Shown: positions 1 through 8,342 of the stretch, piece by piece
How the letters are laid out: each line of letters starts with the position of its first letter
Numbering within the stretch: the first letter of the stretch is position 1
DNA from: Streptococcus sanguinis SK355
GTDB taxonomy: Bacteria > Bacillota > Bacilli > Lactobacillales > Streptococcaceae
Assembly: GCF_000212855.1 (NCBI RefSeq)
Contig: NZ_GL890993.1
Span: 2,317,931 to 2,360,643 of the forward strand
DNA: 42,713 nt
Direction of reading: 5' to 3'
The notes under the pieces: model-generated
Seen by the model: the letters and a program-made list of their open reading frames with translations, nothing else
Told to the model about the DNA's origin: nothing
The model's database searches: none
Translations under genes and position numbers: made by a program

Positions 1-101
1 GTATTAGCTAGAAGAATTTTTTTAATCTCGAGTAAGAATCGGCGTAATCGATACAAAAAACTCAGCAAACAAAGCAATAACTGATGAACGAGGTGACTCT
101 A

Positions 102-1337
102 TCACAGTAAAACGGTAAAGCCAATCAAGCCCTTCTTATACGAAACCCAAATCCTGCCCTTGAAAATCCGCACCAGACTTTCTGCCATGGATAGGCCAAT
201 TCCATAGCCAGGCTGCTTCTGATTGTGCGATTCGTCTTCGCGATAGAAACGGTCAAAGAAGCGACTGTAATCAACATTTTTGCCGTCCGCGTAACTATTG
301 GCCACCGTCAGACGAGCTCGTTTCCCGCGCTTAGCCTTGGTCAGAGTGACAAAAATTTGCCCATCTTCGTCACAATACTTGCAGGCATTGTCAATCAGGA
401 TACTAACCAATTCATAAAGTTCATCTTCAGTTGCCTTGACATGGATATCTTCCTGCAGCTTGATCTCGTACTTCTTGCCCGCCTTCTCGATGACAGACTT
501 GAAGTTCCCAGCCACTTTTTTGACAACTTCTGAGAAATTCACATCTACCAAGGTAACATCTGGCTGCTCTTCCAGACGGGCCAAAACGACCATTTGATTG
601 ATTAGATTACTGAGGCGCTTGACCTGATCCTTGGTGCTTTCTGTCCATTCATTTTCGCCAGTCATCAGCTCTTGCAGCTCCGTATTGGCTGAGATGATTG
701 CCAATGGCGTCTTCAATTCATGTCCCGCATTGGTAATGAAACGTTTTTGGTTTTCATAGTTTTTGATATAGGGACGGATGGCAAAGTTGGAAAATCCGGA
801 CACGACTAAAACAAAGAAAATAAAGCTATAGAAGCATAACTGGATAGACAGCCAGAAAAAGTCATTGCGGCTTTCGAGATAATTAGTCGAATCTAAGACC
901 ACCAGTAAATAGCGCTTGGTCTTGGAATCCTGCGTTATCTGGTAGGAATAAAATTGACTGCCTACCTTAAAAACCCCACTGCTGCGGCTGTCCTTAATCA
1001 CTTTGTTAGCATAGCTGAGCGCCTGCTCCTTAGATAGATTGGAAAGATGGTCCAAGTTAGAGGAGTAAAGTGTCTTGTCTTCCTTATAGACCACGCTAAA
1101 ATAGCGGTATTGGTAGATCGTGTCAATGGTGATACGGTCGTTTTGCAAGCTCTCTGCCGTTTCTTCTACGCTGGGAAAATCTCCATTATTGGCAGATAGA
1201 ATATTGAGAACGGCTTGGATTTCTCCGTTAGTCTGCAGAAAGCGAACGGAGTTTAAGACAGCAATCATGGTCAGCAAAATACAGACAATAGCCGCCGAAG
1301 CCAGCAGAATAAACCGAATTTTAAGCTTCCGAAACAT
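102..1337 (-). CDS. relS: Sensor histidine kinase RelS
   Basis: Membrane-bound sensor kinase, the third gene of a relP-relR-relS operon. Starting at the ATG at 1337 gives 411 residues. One membrane helix lies near residues 10-28 and a second near 161-183, with an extracellular sensing region of about 130 residues between them. The HisKA motif (HELKTP, phospho-accepting His about 206) is followed by an HATPase domain with an N-box (NACKY) and a G-box (GYGIGL). The frame stays open up to 1406, but AAGGAG lies 6 bases before the ATG at 1337, so that start is preferred; it overlaps the end of relR by 17 bases. In Streptococcus mutans the same gene trio couples oxidative stress and competence signals to alarmone synthesis by RelP. 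The assignment to RelS rests mainly on gene order; the signal sensed is unknown. Confidence 0.85.
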   Translation of the reverse strand: MFRKLKIRFILLASAAIVCILLTMIAVLNSVRFLQTNGEIQAVLNILSANNGDFPSVEETAESLQNDRITIDTIYQYRYFSVVYKEDKTLYSSNLDHLSNLSKEQALSYANKVIKDSRSSGVFKVGSQFYSYQITQDSKTKRYLLVVLDSTNYLESRNDFFWLSIQLCFYSFIFFVLVVSGFSNFAIRPYIKNYENQKRFITNAGHELKTPLAIISANTELQELMTGENEWTESTKDQVKRLSNLINQMVVLARLEEQPDVTLVDVNFSEVVKKVAGNFKSVIEKAGKKYEIKLQEDIHVKATEDELYELVSILIDNACKYCDEDGQIFVTLTKAKRGKRARLTVANSYADGKNVDYSRFFDRFYREDESHNQKQPGYGIGLSMAESLVRIFKGRIWVSYKKGLIGFTVLL

Positions 1338-2025
1338 GGCCATCTCCTTCCAGCGGCACCAGAGTGAAACTGCCGCCTTCCTCACCCAAGATAGCAAGGT
1401 CAGCATGAATAGCCTTCAGCTTCTGACGCAAATAGGAAATATAAATCCAGACGAAGCCTTCGTCCAAATCCTCATCCTCGTCTTTGGACCAAACATGGCG
1501 GAAGATTTCCTGAGTGGAAAGACTCTTCTGAGCATTGAGCATGAGAAATTCCATCATTCTAGATTCCTTACCGGCTAGGCGGATGGAGTTGGAGCTAATA
1601 AGCTCATGTTCTCCGACATTGAGGCTGGTTTGGCCAATCTGCAGCAAATTGGGGGTGAACGTCGCTACCCGTCTTGACATAGACCGCAGGCGAGCTAGAA
1701 GCTCTTTCAGAGAGAAGGGCTTGGTCAGATAATCATCTGCACCGGCATCCAGCCCTGTGACCTTGTCATCCACCTCTGACATAGCTGTCAGCATGATGAC
1801 ATAGGTCGTATTGCCGGTTTGGCGGATTTCTTTCAGCGCTTCAATGCCTGTCTTTACCGGCATCATGATATCCAGAATCATCAAATCATAAGCATTTTCC
1901 TTGGCCAAGTCCACAGCTTCTTGCCCATCAAAAGCGGTATCAACCTGATAGCCCTCATGGGTCATCGCCGTTTCCAGGACACGGGACAGCTGCTGCTCAT
2001 CTTCAGCTAATAAAATCTTCATCAT
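1321..2025 (-). CDS. relR: OmpR-family response regulator RelR
   Basis: DNA-binding response regulator, cognate to the adjacent kinase. The receiver domain has the acidic pair near residues 8-9 (AEDE), the phospho-accepting Asp at about 52 (LDIMMP) and the conserved Lys at about 102 (TKPF). A winged-helix OmpR domain follows from about residue 130. Two consecutive ATGs (2025, 2022) and an upstream GTG (2034) are possible starts; the family usually begins MKILLAEDE, so one of the ATGs is likely. The start lies within a few bases of the relP stop, suggesting translational coupling. The C-terminus is a short acidic tail that overlaps relS. Targets cannot be inferred from this window; in S. mutans RelR acts with RelS on relP and the neighbouring rcr genes. 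Confidence 0.85.
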   Translation of the reverse strand: MMKILLAEDEQQLSRVLETAMTHEGYQVDTAFDGQEAVDLAKENAYDLMILDIMMPVKTGIEALKEIRQTGNTTYVIMLTAMSEVDDKVTGLDAGADDYLTKPFSLKELLARLRSMSRRVATFTPNLLQIGQTSLNVGEHELISSNSIRLAGKESRMMEFLMLNAQKSLSTQEIFRHVWSKDEDEDLDEGFVWIYISYLRQKLKAIHADLAILGEEGGSFTLVPLEGDGHVSEA

Positions 2026-2026
2026 C

Positions 2027-2647
2027 TCACTCACTTTCTCGAATCAAATTGCGGATGGTCTGCATGGTCACATCACAGGAAGCTAACTCATCTGCACAGC
2101 GTTTCAGCTCGCGGACAATCCGCTTGCTGTCTTTTATCTCGTGCTTGTACTTCATCTGATGCTCTAAGCTGGCCCAAGAATCCATAGCAATGGTCCGAAG
2201 CTGGATTTCTACAAAATAGCGGCCGGGGTTTTGACCATGACAGTCCTCATAAGGAGTCTCCACCTCTAATATCAAGTGGTAGGAGCGATACCCATTAGGC
2301 TTGGCAGCTCGGATATAGTCCTTTTCCAGAACAATCTCACAGCCCTCCAGCTGACGAAGCACCTCAATAGTCTGATAGATGTCCTCAATAAAACCGCAAA
2401 CAATCCGAATCCCAATCGCATCACGAATTTCTTTCAGGGCAGACTCTGGCACCCTAGGCAGATTCTTGCGTTGACATTTCTCTTCCATACTGGCTGCCTG
2501 CTTGATCCGTGCATTAAAATGCTCAAAAAGCTTCTGCCCTGTTTCCTGCTTGACTCGATCATTAGCCTCTTGAATACGCTGACTAAGATCCTCTAAAATC
2601 TTGGGCAGGTAGACGCCGTATTTCCCATAAATATCTTGCTCTTGCAT
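2027..2647 (-). CDS. relP: Small alarmone synthetase RelP, (p)ppGpp synthetase
   Basis: Transfers pyrophosphate from ATP to GDP or GTP to make the stringent-response alarmone. At 206 residues it is a stand-alone synthetase with no hydrolase, TGS or ACT domain, as expected for the short RelP/RelQ class. The RelA/SpoT synthetase signatures are clear: KPNGYRSYH at 116-124 and VEIQLRT at 146-152 followed by MDSWAS. AGGAG sits 6 bases before the ATG. It is the first gene of a relP-relR-relS operon, and this linkage to a two-component system is what separates RelP from RelQ in streptococci. A TATAAT box with an extended TG at 2678-2683 is a likely promoter. Confidence 0.92.
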   Translation of the reverse strand: MQEQDIYGKYGVYLPKILEDLSQRIQEANDRVKQETGQKLFEHFNARIKQAASMEEKCQRKNLPRVPESALKEIRDAIGIRIVCGFIEDIYQTIEVLRQLEGCEIVLEKDYIRAAKPNGYRSYHLILEVETPYEDCHGQNPGRYFVEIQLRTIAMDSWASLEHQMKYKHEIKDSKRIVRELKRCADELASCDVTMQTIRNLIRESE

Positions 2648-2677
2648 ACAGTTCTCCTACTTTTCTAGCTTATTCTC

Positions 2678-2686
2678 ATTATAGCA
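2678..2686 (-). promoter_or_regulatory. Extended -10 promoter element of relPRS
   Basis: On the minus strand TGC-TATAAT occurs about 30 bases before the relP start. No convincing -35 box is seen, so this would be an extended -10 promoter. Confidence 0.5.
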
Positions 2687-2757
2687 TAACCATCTGTCTT
2701 TTCTCTATTTTTCCCCTGCTCTTCTTATCTATCCTATACTCTCTGTCTTAAAAGAAA

Positions 2758-2791
2758 CGAAAAAAGAACCAGTCTTCTAGCCAGTTCCTTT
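2758..2791 (-). terminator. Rho-independent terminator of greA
   Basis: On the minus strand a stem of about 7 pairs (GAACTGG with GACTGGTTC, including wobble pairs) is followed directly by a run of six T. It lies just after the greA stop. Confidence 0.7.
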
Positions 2792-2800
2792 TGGTATCGA

Positions 2801-3283
2801 TTAAACGGTTTTTTCAACCTTGAGAATTTTAACGTCGTAGCTGCCAACCGGTGTTTCGACTGTTGCAGTATCACCTGTCTTTTTGCCAATCAAAGCTTGA
2901 CCAATCGGGCTTTCATTGGATACCTTGCCTGCAAAAGCATCTGCACCAGCAGAACCAACGATAATGTAGACTTCCTCTTCGCTTTCGCCTATTTCTTGAA
3001 TGGTAACTGTTTTGCCGATAGCTACTTCATCCTTGGCTACAGCGTCACTGTTTACAATCTCAGCGTAGCGGATCTTGGTTTCCAGACTAGAAATCTGACC
3101 TTCCACAAAAGCCTGTTCGTCCTTTGCAGCTTCGTATTCACTGTTTTCTGACAAATCGCCGTATGAGCGGGCAATCTTAATACGTTCTACCACTTCTGGA
3201 CGACGCACCAATTTCAATTCTTCTAATTCTTTTTCTAGTTTTTCCTTTTCCTCTAGGGTCATAGGATAAGTTTTTTCAGCCAT
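2801..3283 (-). CDS. greA: Transcription elongation factor GreA
   Basis: Binds the secondary channel of RNA polymerase and stimulates cleavage of backtracked transcripts. The 160 residues match the family length. An N-terminal coiled-coil (rich in Glu and Lys, residues about 8-75) carries the tip region with the [13 protein letters not shown] segment, the family hallmark with acidic tip residues. The C-terminal FKBP-like domain ends with [11 protein letters not shown]. It follows mltG, separated by an intergenic region with an inverted repeat, as in pneumococcus. Confidence 0.97.
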   Translation of the reverse strand: MAEKTYPMTLEEKEKLEKELEELKLVRRPEVVERIKIARSYGDLSENSEYEAAKDEQAFVEGQISSLETKIRYAEIVNSDAVAKDEVAIGKTVTIQEIGESEEEVYIIVGSAGADAFAGKVSNESPIGQALIGKKTGDTATVETPVGSYDVKILKVEKTV

Positions 3284-3375
3284 TTTTTCTCTTTTCTTTT
3301 ATTTTCTTTTATTTTAAAACTAAAACAAGAGGCTGAGACAAGTCTGTATCAGTCCCTTTTTTATATAGCAGGACT

Positions 3376-3407
3376 GAGAAAGCTAGAACTAGCTGCCTAG
3401 CTTTCTC
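3376..3407. repeat. Perfect 11-bp inverted repeat between mltG and greA
   Basis: GAGAAAGCTAG (3376-3386) is repeated in inverse at 3397-3407 with a 10-base loop. On the minus strand it follows the mltG stop but lacks an immediate T run, so it may be a weak terminator, an mRNA 3' end or a dispersed intergenic repeat. The adjacent stretch 3325-3375 carries a second, imperfect inverted repeat around GGCTGAGAC and GTATCAGTCC. Confidence 0.5.
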
Positions 3408-3427
3408 TAATCTGCAATAACAGCAAT

Positions 3428-4891
3428 TTAATCAGTGCTGCTGGATTGAGTGAGCTTGCTGTTGACATGCTCCTCAACATTTTTAGCGTGTTCCTCATAA
3501 GTATTGGCGAAGTAAACAGCGCCTGTTTCAACATTTGCCACAAAGTAGAGGTAGTCCGTCTTACTTGGATTAATGGTAGCTTCCAGAGCTGACAGGCTCG
3601 GACTATCAACTGGCCCAGGCATAAGCCCTTCTTTTTTATAGACATTGAAAGGCGAGTCGATATTGGTATCAATCTCAGCGTCCTCTTTCAGAGTCGTTTT
3701 CTTTCCTAGCTTGCCTTGAGCATAAAGGATAGCGATATTACTCTGAAGCGGCATCGCTTGATTGAGACGATTATAAAATACGCTGGCAATATCTTTGCGG
3801 TCCTGGTCTGTCGAACCTTCTTTTTCTACCAGAGAAGCAAGTGTCAGAACTTCATTAACCGTTAGGTTCTTCGCTTCGATAGTAGAGTAGTAAGAAGACA
3901 GATTGGTATTCATAGCGCCCAACATCTGGTCAATCAAGCTTTCCAGATCCGCATCCTCACCATAGTTATAAGTGGCAGGGAAGAGGTAACCTTCTAAGCG
4001 ATACTTGACTCCGCTGTCCTTACTTGGCAATGTACCCAGCAACTGTGGATATTTAGCCGCCATCTTGGAAATGAAAGCTTCATCCTGCACCTTAGCTAGG
4101 AAATCGTCTTTACTAAAAGGTGTCTTACTAGTCTTCTTAGAAGTTGCAGCTGCATTAACCGTCACGGCCTCTGCAATCTGCTCCAGTGTATATCCTTCAG
4201 GAATAGTAACCTTACCAACAACTGGTGGTTGCGGTGTATCTGTTCCACCTTCCTGAAGCTGCCGAGCAATGGTATCTAGGTCCATACTCTTCTGGAGATT
4301 GTAATAGCCAGACTGGTAATTGTTAAAGCTTTTAATTTTGGAATAGAGACTAAAAACTTGGGCATTTTTAATCAGCCCCTTTTTCTCGAGGATTTCCCCA
4401 ATCTGTTTAGAGCTAGAGCCCTCTGGTACTTCAACCGTCACATACTCTGTTGCGTTTGCATCAACAGGTTTAAGAGCTGAAGATACATAAGTATAGCCGA
4501 CAACTCCTGTGACCACAAGTCCCAGCAGGACAATCAGCAGAACCGTTGTCATAATCCTGCGGGCTAAGGTGTTTTGACGTTTTTTCTTGACCGTGTTGTT
4601 GGCCCGATTAGCCCGAGATAGGACCTCATTGGGCTTCTTATCTTCCTCATCCACTCGGCCATAGACCTGAGGGTGAGCCTTTTCATTCTCTGCAACCTTG
4701 TAGGAAACATCTACTGAAGCCGGTCTAGCTTCAAAGTCTTTCGCAGCTGCTGTTTCTTTTGCAGAAGCAGAGTCCGCTTCTGATTGGCTAGTTGAAGAGG
4801 GAGTTTGTTCTTCCTTTTCTCCAGCTAAGTCTTTCAAAATCTGCTCTTTAAAGCTCAGATTCTTCTCTTTGTCTTGTGATTTTTCAGTCAA
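3428..4891 (-). CDS. mltG: Endolytic murein transglycosylase MltG (YceG family)
   Basis: Membrane-anchored lytic transglycosylase that cuts nascent glycan strands during peripheral wall synthesis. The start chosen is the TTG at 4891: AAGGAGGT lies 7-8 bases upstream, and the -10 box of a strong promoter (4923-4928) lies downstream of the frame's upstream ATG at 4924. This gives 487 residues beginning TEKSQDKEKN. A long acidic, low-complexity cytoplasmic N-terminus (about 100 residues) is followed by one membrane helix (about 110-136) and the extracellular LysM-like/YceG domain with the catalytic Glu region LASLVEKEGS. The long cytoplasmic region is typical of streptococcal MltG. It sits with murC in a cell-wall cluster. 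Confidence 0.95.
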   Translation of the reverse strand: MTEKSQDKEKNLSFKEQILKDLAGEKEEQTPSSTSQSEADSASAKETAAAKDFEARPASVDVSYKVAENEKAHPQVYGRVDEEDKKPNEVLSRANRANNTVKKKRQNTLARRIMTTVLLIVLLGLVVTGVVGYTYVSSALKPVDANATEYVTVEVPEGSSSKQIGEILEKKGLIKNAQVFSLYSKIKSFNNYQSGYYNLQKSMDLDTIARQLQEGGTDTPQPPVVGKVTIPEGYTLEQIAEAVTVNAAATSKKTSKTPFSKDDFLAKVQDEAFISKMAAKYPQLLGTLPSKDSGVKYRLEGYLFPATYNYGEDADLESLIDQMLGAMNTNLSSYYSTIEAKNLTVNEVLTLASLVEKEGSTDQDRKDIASVFYNRLNQAMPLQSNIAILYAQGKLGKKTTLKEDAEIDTNIDSPFNVYKKEGLMPGPVDSPSLSALEATINPSKTDYLYFVANVETGAVYFANTYEEHAKNVEEHVNSKLTQSSSTD

Positions 4892-4922
4892 AAATTTGAC
4901 CTCCTTCATCATAATCCCTAAC

Positions 4923-4951
4923 ATTATATCTTAAAAGTCAGATAAATGCAA
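4923..4951 (-). promoter_or_regulatory. Promoter of mltG
   Basis: On the minus strand TTGCAT (4946-4951) and TATAAT (4923-4928) are separated by 17 bases. Transcription would begin near 4916, which excludes an ATG start at 4924 and supports the TTG start at 4891. Confidence 0.8.
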
Positions 4952-4974
4952 TAAGAGTAGGATTTTCTAGCTTA

Positions 4975-5490
4975 TTATTGGTTTTTTTGCAGTTTGAAAC
5001 TAGGATTTTCCCAGACCATGTCAAACCAAGTAGCACCTGCGTAAGTTGATTGTGACAAACCTTCATTTACAAAGGCATGCTTCTCGTAGTAAGCGGTGAG
5101 ATAGTCGTGGCAGGTCAGATTGATGCCGTGGCGCTGATCTGCTATAGCAATTTCTTTCATAGCTTCCAATAGCTTGCGACCGACTCCCATCCCCTGAGCA
5201 TCCTTCGAGATAGAAAGGCTGGTCAGTGAGATAAAGCCACCGTCCAGATGACCATAATCTTCAATCTCCTCTGTAAAGGAAATATCCTTTAAATAACGTT
5301 CTGGACGGACAGGTCCCTCCAGATAGCCCAGAATCTTACTATCCTTTTCTGCTACCAAAAAAGTCGAAGATAGGGTTTGGATATGTGCTGCAAGACTTTC
5401 GTGGCTAACAGCCTCTTCTGGACTGAAATTTTCCAATTCGATAGCATAAATGGCATCTAAGTCAGCCATTTGAGCTTGACGGATAATCAT
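4975..5490 (-). CDS. GNAT acetyltransferase (tandem copy 2)
   Basis: A 171-residue GCN5-related N-acetyltransferase; the substrate is not predictable. The acetyl-CoA loop is DAQGMGVGRKLLEAM (residues about 106-120), and the fold runs from a typical IIRQAQMADLDAIYAIE start to a C-terminal FDMVWENPSF. It is clearly paralogous to the gene just upstream: both share the CHD...YYE...GLSxSTxAGAxWxDMVWENP tail pattern. The ATG at 5490 overlaps the upstream stop by one base and has GGAG 5-6 bases before it; the frame's earlier GTG (5493) is less likely. The pair lies between mltG and murC, as in pneumococcus. Confidence 0.88.
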   Translation of the reverse strand: MIIRQAQMADLDAIYAIELENFSPEEAVSHESLAAHIQTLSSTFLVAEKDSKILGYLEGPVRPERYLKDISFTEEIEDYGHLDGGFISLTSLSISKDAQGMGVGRKLLEAMKEIAIADQRHGINLTCHDYLTAYYEKHAFVNEGLSQSTYAGATWFDMVWENPSFKLQKNQ

Positions 5491-6002
5491 CACTTCTCCT
5501 TAAAATTGGGATTTTCCCACACCATATCAGACCAGACAGCTCCACCATGAGTCGAGTCAGAAATCCCTTCGTGGACGAAACCATTCATCTCATAATATGG
5601 TATCAGCTCATCATGACAGGTTAGGCTAATGCCCTTTCGATTTTGCTGAACAGCTATCTCCTTGAGAGCTGCAAGCAACAAGATTCCGACCCCCTGCCTC
5701 TGAAAATCAGGATGGACGGACAGACTTTGGACGGCAATGAAGCCACCTTCTGGAGAATTAGCACCCACCTTGCTAAAGAGGTCATCTGTCAAATATCGCG
5801 CCTGAACAGCTGGTCCAACAATATAGCCCGCCAGCTGACCATGCAGCTCTGCTAGCAAAAAAGTATCTGGAATCTGCTCAATCCGCTCTTTGAGAACTTC
5901 TGAACTGGCTGCTTCTGCTGCTGGAAAATTCAGCTGCTCGATTGCAAGAATTTCTTCCCAGTCGCTCAAGTCAGCCTGTCTGATTCGAATCGGTGCTTCC
6001 AT
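5490..6002 (-). CDS. GNAT acetyltransferase (tandem copy 1)
   Basis: A 170-residue acetyltransferase. The acetyl-CoA loop reads HPDFQRQGVGILLLAAL (about residues 109-125). It begins RIRQADLSDWEEILAIE and ends DMVWENPNF, closely resembling its neighbour, so the two arose by tandem duplication. AGGAGGAG lies 5 bases before the ATG at 6002; the frame also opens at a TTG three bases earlier, which is not favoured. Only 11 bases separate it from the murC stop, so it is probably co-transcribed with murC. Whether it acts on a wall precursor, a ribosomal protein or a small molecule cannot be told. Confidence 0.88.
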   Translation of the reverse strand: MEAPIRIRQADLSDWEEILAIEQLNFPAAEAASSEVLKERIEQIPDTFLLAELHGQLAGYIVGPAVQARYLTDDLFSKVGANSPEGGFIAVQSLSVHPDFQRQGVGILLLAALKEIAVQQNRKGISLTCHDELIPYYEMNGFVHEGISDSTHGGAVWSDMVWENPNFKEK

Positions 6003-6013
6003 CAAGTCTCCTC

Positions 6014-7348
6014 CTACTGAACATTGCTGGTCAGATTGGACAGGAGGCGTTCAAAGGAATACTCATAGGTCTGGATGTCCCCAGCTCCCATAAAGACATA
6101 AACTGCATTAGTGTGGTCAAGAAGCGGAGAAACATTATCTACGTCAATGACCTTGGCCCGCTTCACAATCTTTTCAGCCAGATCTTCGACCTTGACATCG
6201 CCATTGTCCACCTCACGCGCTGATCCGTAAATCTGAGCTAAATAGACTGAGTCAGCCTGATTGAGGGCTTCCGCAAATTCGTCCAAGAGAGCAATGGTCC
6301 GAGTGAAGGTATGCGGTTGGAAGATTGCCACGATTTCCTTGCTTGGATACTTCTGACGAGCTGCATCCAGAGTCGCGATAATTTCCGTTGGATGGTGAGC
6401 AAAGTCATCAATGATGACTGTGTCATTGACAATCTTTTCAGTGAAACGGCGCTTAACTCCACCAAAGGTCTTGAGGTGTTCCCGAACTAGATTCAGATCA
6501 AGACCTGCAGTATACAAGAGGCCGATGACTGCTGTCGCATTCATAATGTTGTGGCGGCCAAAGCTTGGAATCTGGAATTCGCCCAGCTCTTGCCCGCGGA
6601 AAGAAACTTTGAAGCCTGAACCGCTGGTAGAACGCAAGAGGTCGTGAGCGACAAAGTCATTGCCCTCTTCCTTGAAGCCATAGTAGTAAATCGGAGCCTT
6701 GGACGTAATCCGGCGCAGCTGCTCATCTTCTCCATAGATGAAGAGGCCTTTAGTAATCTGCTTGGCATAGTCATTGAAAGCGTTAAAGACATCTTCCAGG
6801 CTCGTGAAATAATCCGGATGATCAAAATCGATATTGGTAATGATCGAGTATTCCGGATGATAAGGCATGAAATGACGCTCGTACTCGTCTGACTCAAATA
6901 CAAAGTACTTGGCATTGGCAGAACCGCGGCCAGTACCATCCCCAATCAGATAGCTAGTATCCGTGATATTGGAGAGAACATGGGAGAGAATTCCCGTTGT
7001 AGAGGTCTTCCCGTGGGCACCAGCCACTCCCAAGCTGACAAAGTCACGCATAAAGCCACCTAAAAACTCATGGTAGCGTTTATAGCCAATACCGTTTGCG
7101 TCTGCATAGGCAATTTCTACATTGTTATCTGGACGAAAGGCATTGCCGGCAATGATTTCGAAGTCTGGCTGGATATTCTTTTCATCAAAAGGCAGGATGG
7201 AAATGCCAGCCTGCTCCAAACCGCGCTGAGTGAAATAATATTTATCAACGTCACTGCCCTGAACCTTATGGCCCATCTGGTGCAGCATCAAAGCCAAAGC
7301 GCTCATACCAGAGCCCTTAATCCCGATAAAATGATAGGTTTTCGTCAT
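6014..7348 (-). CDS. murC: UDP-N-acetylmuramate--L-alanine ligase MurC
   Basis: Adds L-alanine to UDP-MurNAc, the first amino-acid step of cytoplasmic peptidoglycan precursor synthesis. The 444 residues show the N-terminal nucleotide-binding loop [13 protein letters not shown], the Mur-ligase ATP loop [10 protein letters not shown] near residue 110, and the conserved FAHHPTEI in the C-terminal domain. AAGGAG is well placed before the ATG. It is followed by two acetyltransferase genes and preceded by a 280-base non-coding leader with several hairpins. Confidence 0.97.
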   Translation of the reverse strand: MTKTYHFIGIKGSGMSALALMLHQMGHKVQGSDVDKYYFTQRGLEQAGISILPFDEKNIQPDFEIIAGNAFRPDNNVEIAYADANGIGYKRYHEFLGGFMRDFVSLGVAGAHGKTSTTGILSHVLSNITDTSYLIGDGTGRGSANAKYFVFESDEYERHFMPYHPEYSIITNIDFDHPDYFTSLEDVFNAFNDYAKQITKGLFIYGEDEQLRRITSKAPIYYYGFKEEGNDFVAHDLLRSTSGSGFKVSFRGQELGEFQIPSFGRHNIMNATAVIGLLYTAGLDLNLVREHLKTFGGVKRRFTEKIVNDTVIIDDFAHHPTEIIATLDAARQKYPSKEIVAIFQPHTFTRTIALLDEFAEALNQADSVYLAQIYGSAREVDNGDVKVEDLAEKIVKRAKVIDVDNVSPLLDHTNAVYVFMGAGDIQTYEYSFERLLSNLTSNVQ

Positions 7349-7390
7349 GATTACTCCTTAAGATACAAGGCCATAAAAGCAAGTCAAAAG

Positions 7391-7600
7391 AGGAAAATCT
7401 CCGCAGACCCTAATCAGCCCGCAGGGATTTTCTTTATGTACAAGCTTTTAGGCACCACCAAAACACCAAAGAAGCCGGACCAATCAGTAGGTCCCAGCTT
7501 CTAGCATCAGTCTTCTTCAACCGATGATGGATGTTATATGCAGATAGATTTTACATTTACATAAGCAAACAGCAATTTCCTTTATACATTAGAAAATTGC
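7391..7600 (-). promoter_or_regulatory. Structured non-coding leader upstream of murC
   Basis: Between the 219-residue gene and murC, 280 bases hold no credible gene but three inverted repeats: 7391-7433 (GAAAATC paired with GATTTTC, with GC-rich inner part), 7471-7501 (GAAGC and GGACC paired with GGTCC and GCTTC) and about 7571-7600 (GCAATTTC paired with GAAAATTGC). On the minus strand the 7471-7501 hairpin is followed by a T/G-rich stretch and may terminate the upstream gene. Together they could form an attenuator, or simply a terminator plus a structured leader. No known riboswitch class was recognised. Confidence 0.4.
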
Positions 7601-7628
7601 AGGCAGAAAATACTCGAGCAAGCCAGCT

Positions 7629-8288
7629 TTATTCACTGTCCAAGCCTGTCAAGTTCAGCTCTTGAGCCTTGGAATGCTTCAACTGCTCCTCCTTAGCTCT
7701 ATCCTGATTATAGATCTGACTGGTTTTTAAAAAATCATAATTGTTCTTCTTAGGCTTTTCTTCCGGCTCCTGCGGCTGAGGGCTATACTCAGGCTGAATA
7801 TCCGCCAAAATATAGTTTTCCTGCTGAAGCCTATCGCCAAACTTCGTAAATTCCCCTGATGTATTCTTCTGAAAAGGAGCTGTTGGCTTAGGTCTTTCTG
7901 CATTAGAAGCTGTTGGAAGCTTTCTGCTGCGGACCTTAGTCGGAAGGTCGCTAGTCAGATAAGAAGCTGAACGCTTCTTTTTCAAATCTGCCCGAGCTTC
8001 CTCGCGTGCCTGCTCAGCATAACGAATGGCCGGATCTTTCTTATCAATCGGCTTTTTAAAATCCTTGAAAGCAGATTGCTTTTGCAGCGGTCTTCTGATA
8101 GCCTGACTGGCAGCGATGGGAGCATGCCTGCTGGAGTCCACAATCGGCATCCATTCCAAATAATTACGGTCTGTATAGTCTCCGGTAATGTTGCTAATGA
8201 GATCCAGTTCATCATAAAGATTCATATGCGGCATTTCCGTCAGCATGATTTCATCATCTGACACCAGAGGAAATTGTTTATCAGTCAT
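7629..8288 (-). CDS. Uncharacterised charged protein linked to murC
   Basis: A 219-residue soluble protein with no recognised domain. The N-terminus is acidic (DDEIMLTEMPHMNLYDELD), the middle is rich in Lys, Arg, Ala and Pro, and the C-terminal third is rich in Gln, Glu, Pro and Lys. No signal peptide or membrane helix is seen. Much of it is probably disordered. An ATG at 8288 has AAGGA upstream and its own promoter follows the SNF2 gene. The position between a SNF2 helicase and murC is also seen in pneumococcus, which suggests a conserved streptococcal role, perhaps in wall synthesis or division; that is inference from location only. Confidence 0.75.
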   Translation of the reverse strand: MTDKQFPLVSDDEIMLTEMPHMNLYDELDLISNITGDYTDRNYLEWMPIVDSSRHAPIAASQAIRRPLQKQSAFKDFKKPIDKKDPAIRYAEQAREEARADLKKKRSASYLTSDLPTKVRSRKLPTASNAERPKPTAPFQKNTSGEFTKFGDRLQQENYILADIQPEYSPQPQEPEEKPKKNNYDFLKTSQIYNQDRAKEEQLKHSKAQELNLTGLDSE

Positions 8289-8313
8289 ATCTTTTTCCTT
8301 TCAACCCTTCATT

Positions 8314-8341
8314 ATTATAAACTATTCAGGCTATTTTTCAA
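8314..8341 (-). promoter_or_regulatory. Promoter of the 219-residue murC-linked gene
   Basis: On the minus strand TTGAAA (8336-8341) and TATAAT (8314-8319) are separated by 16 bases, immediately after the SNF2 gene stop. Confidence 0.7.
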
Positions 8342-8342
8342 G

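Noticed and set aside
1..101. Terminator or gene after relS
   Set aside because: No stable hairpin followed by T run and no open frame seen in the short stretch.
7070..7504. Plus-strand open frame of 144 codons across the murC start and leader
   Set aside because: Most of it is antisense to murC; no ribosome-binding site and no protein-like composition.
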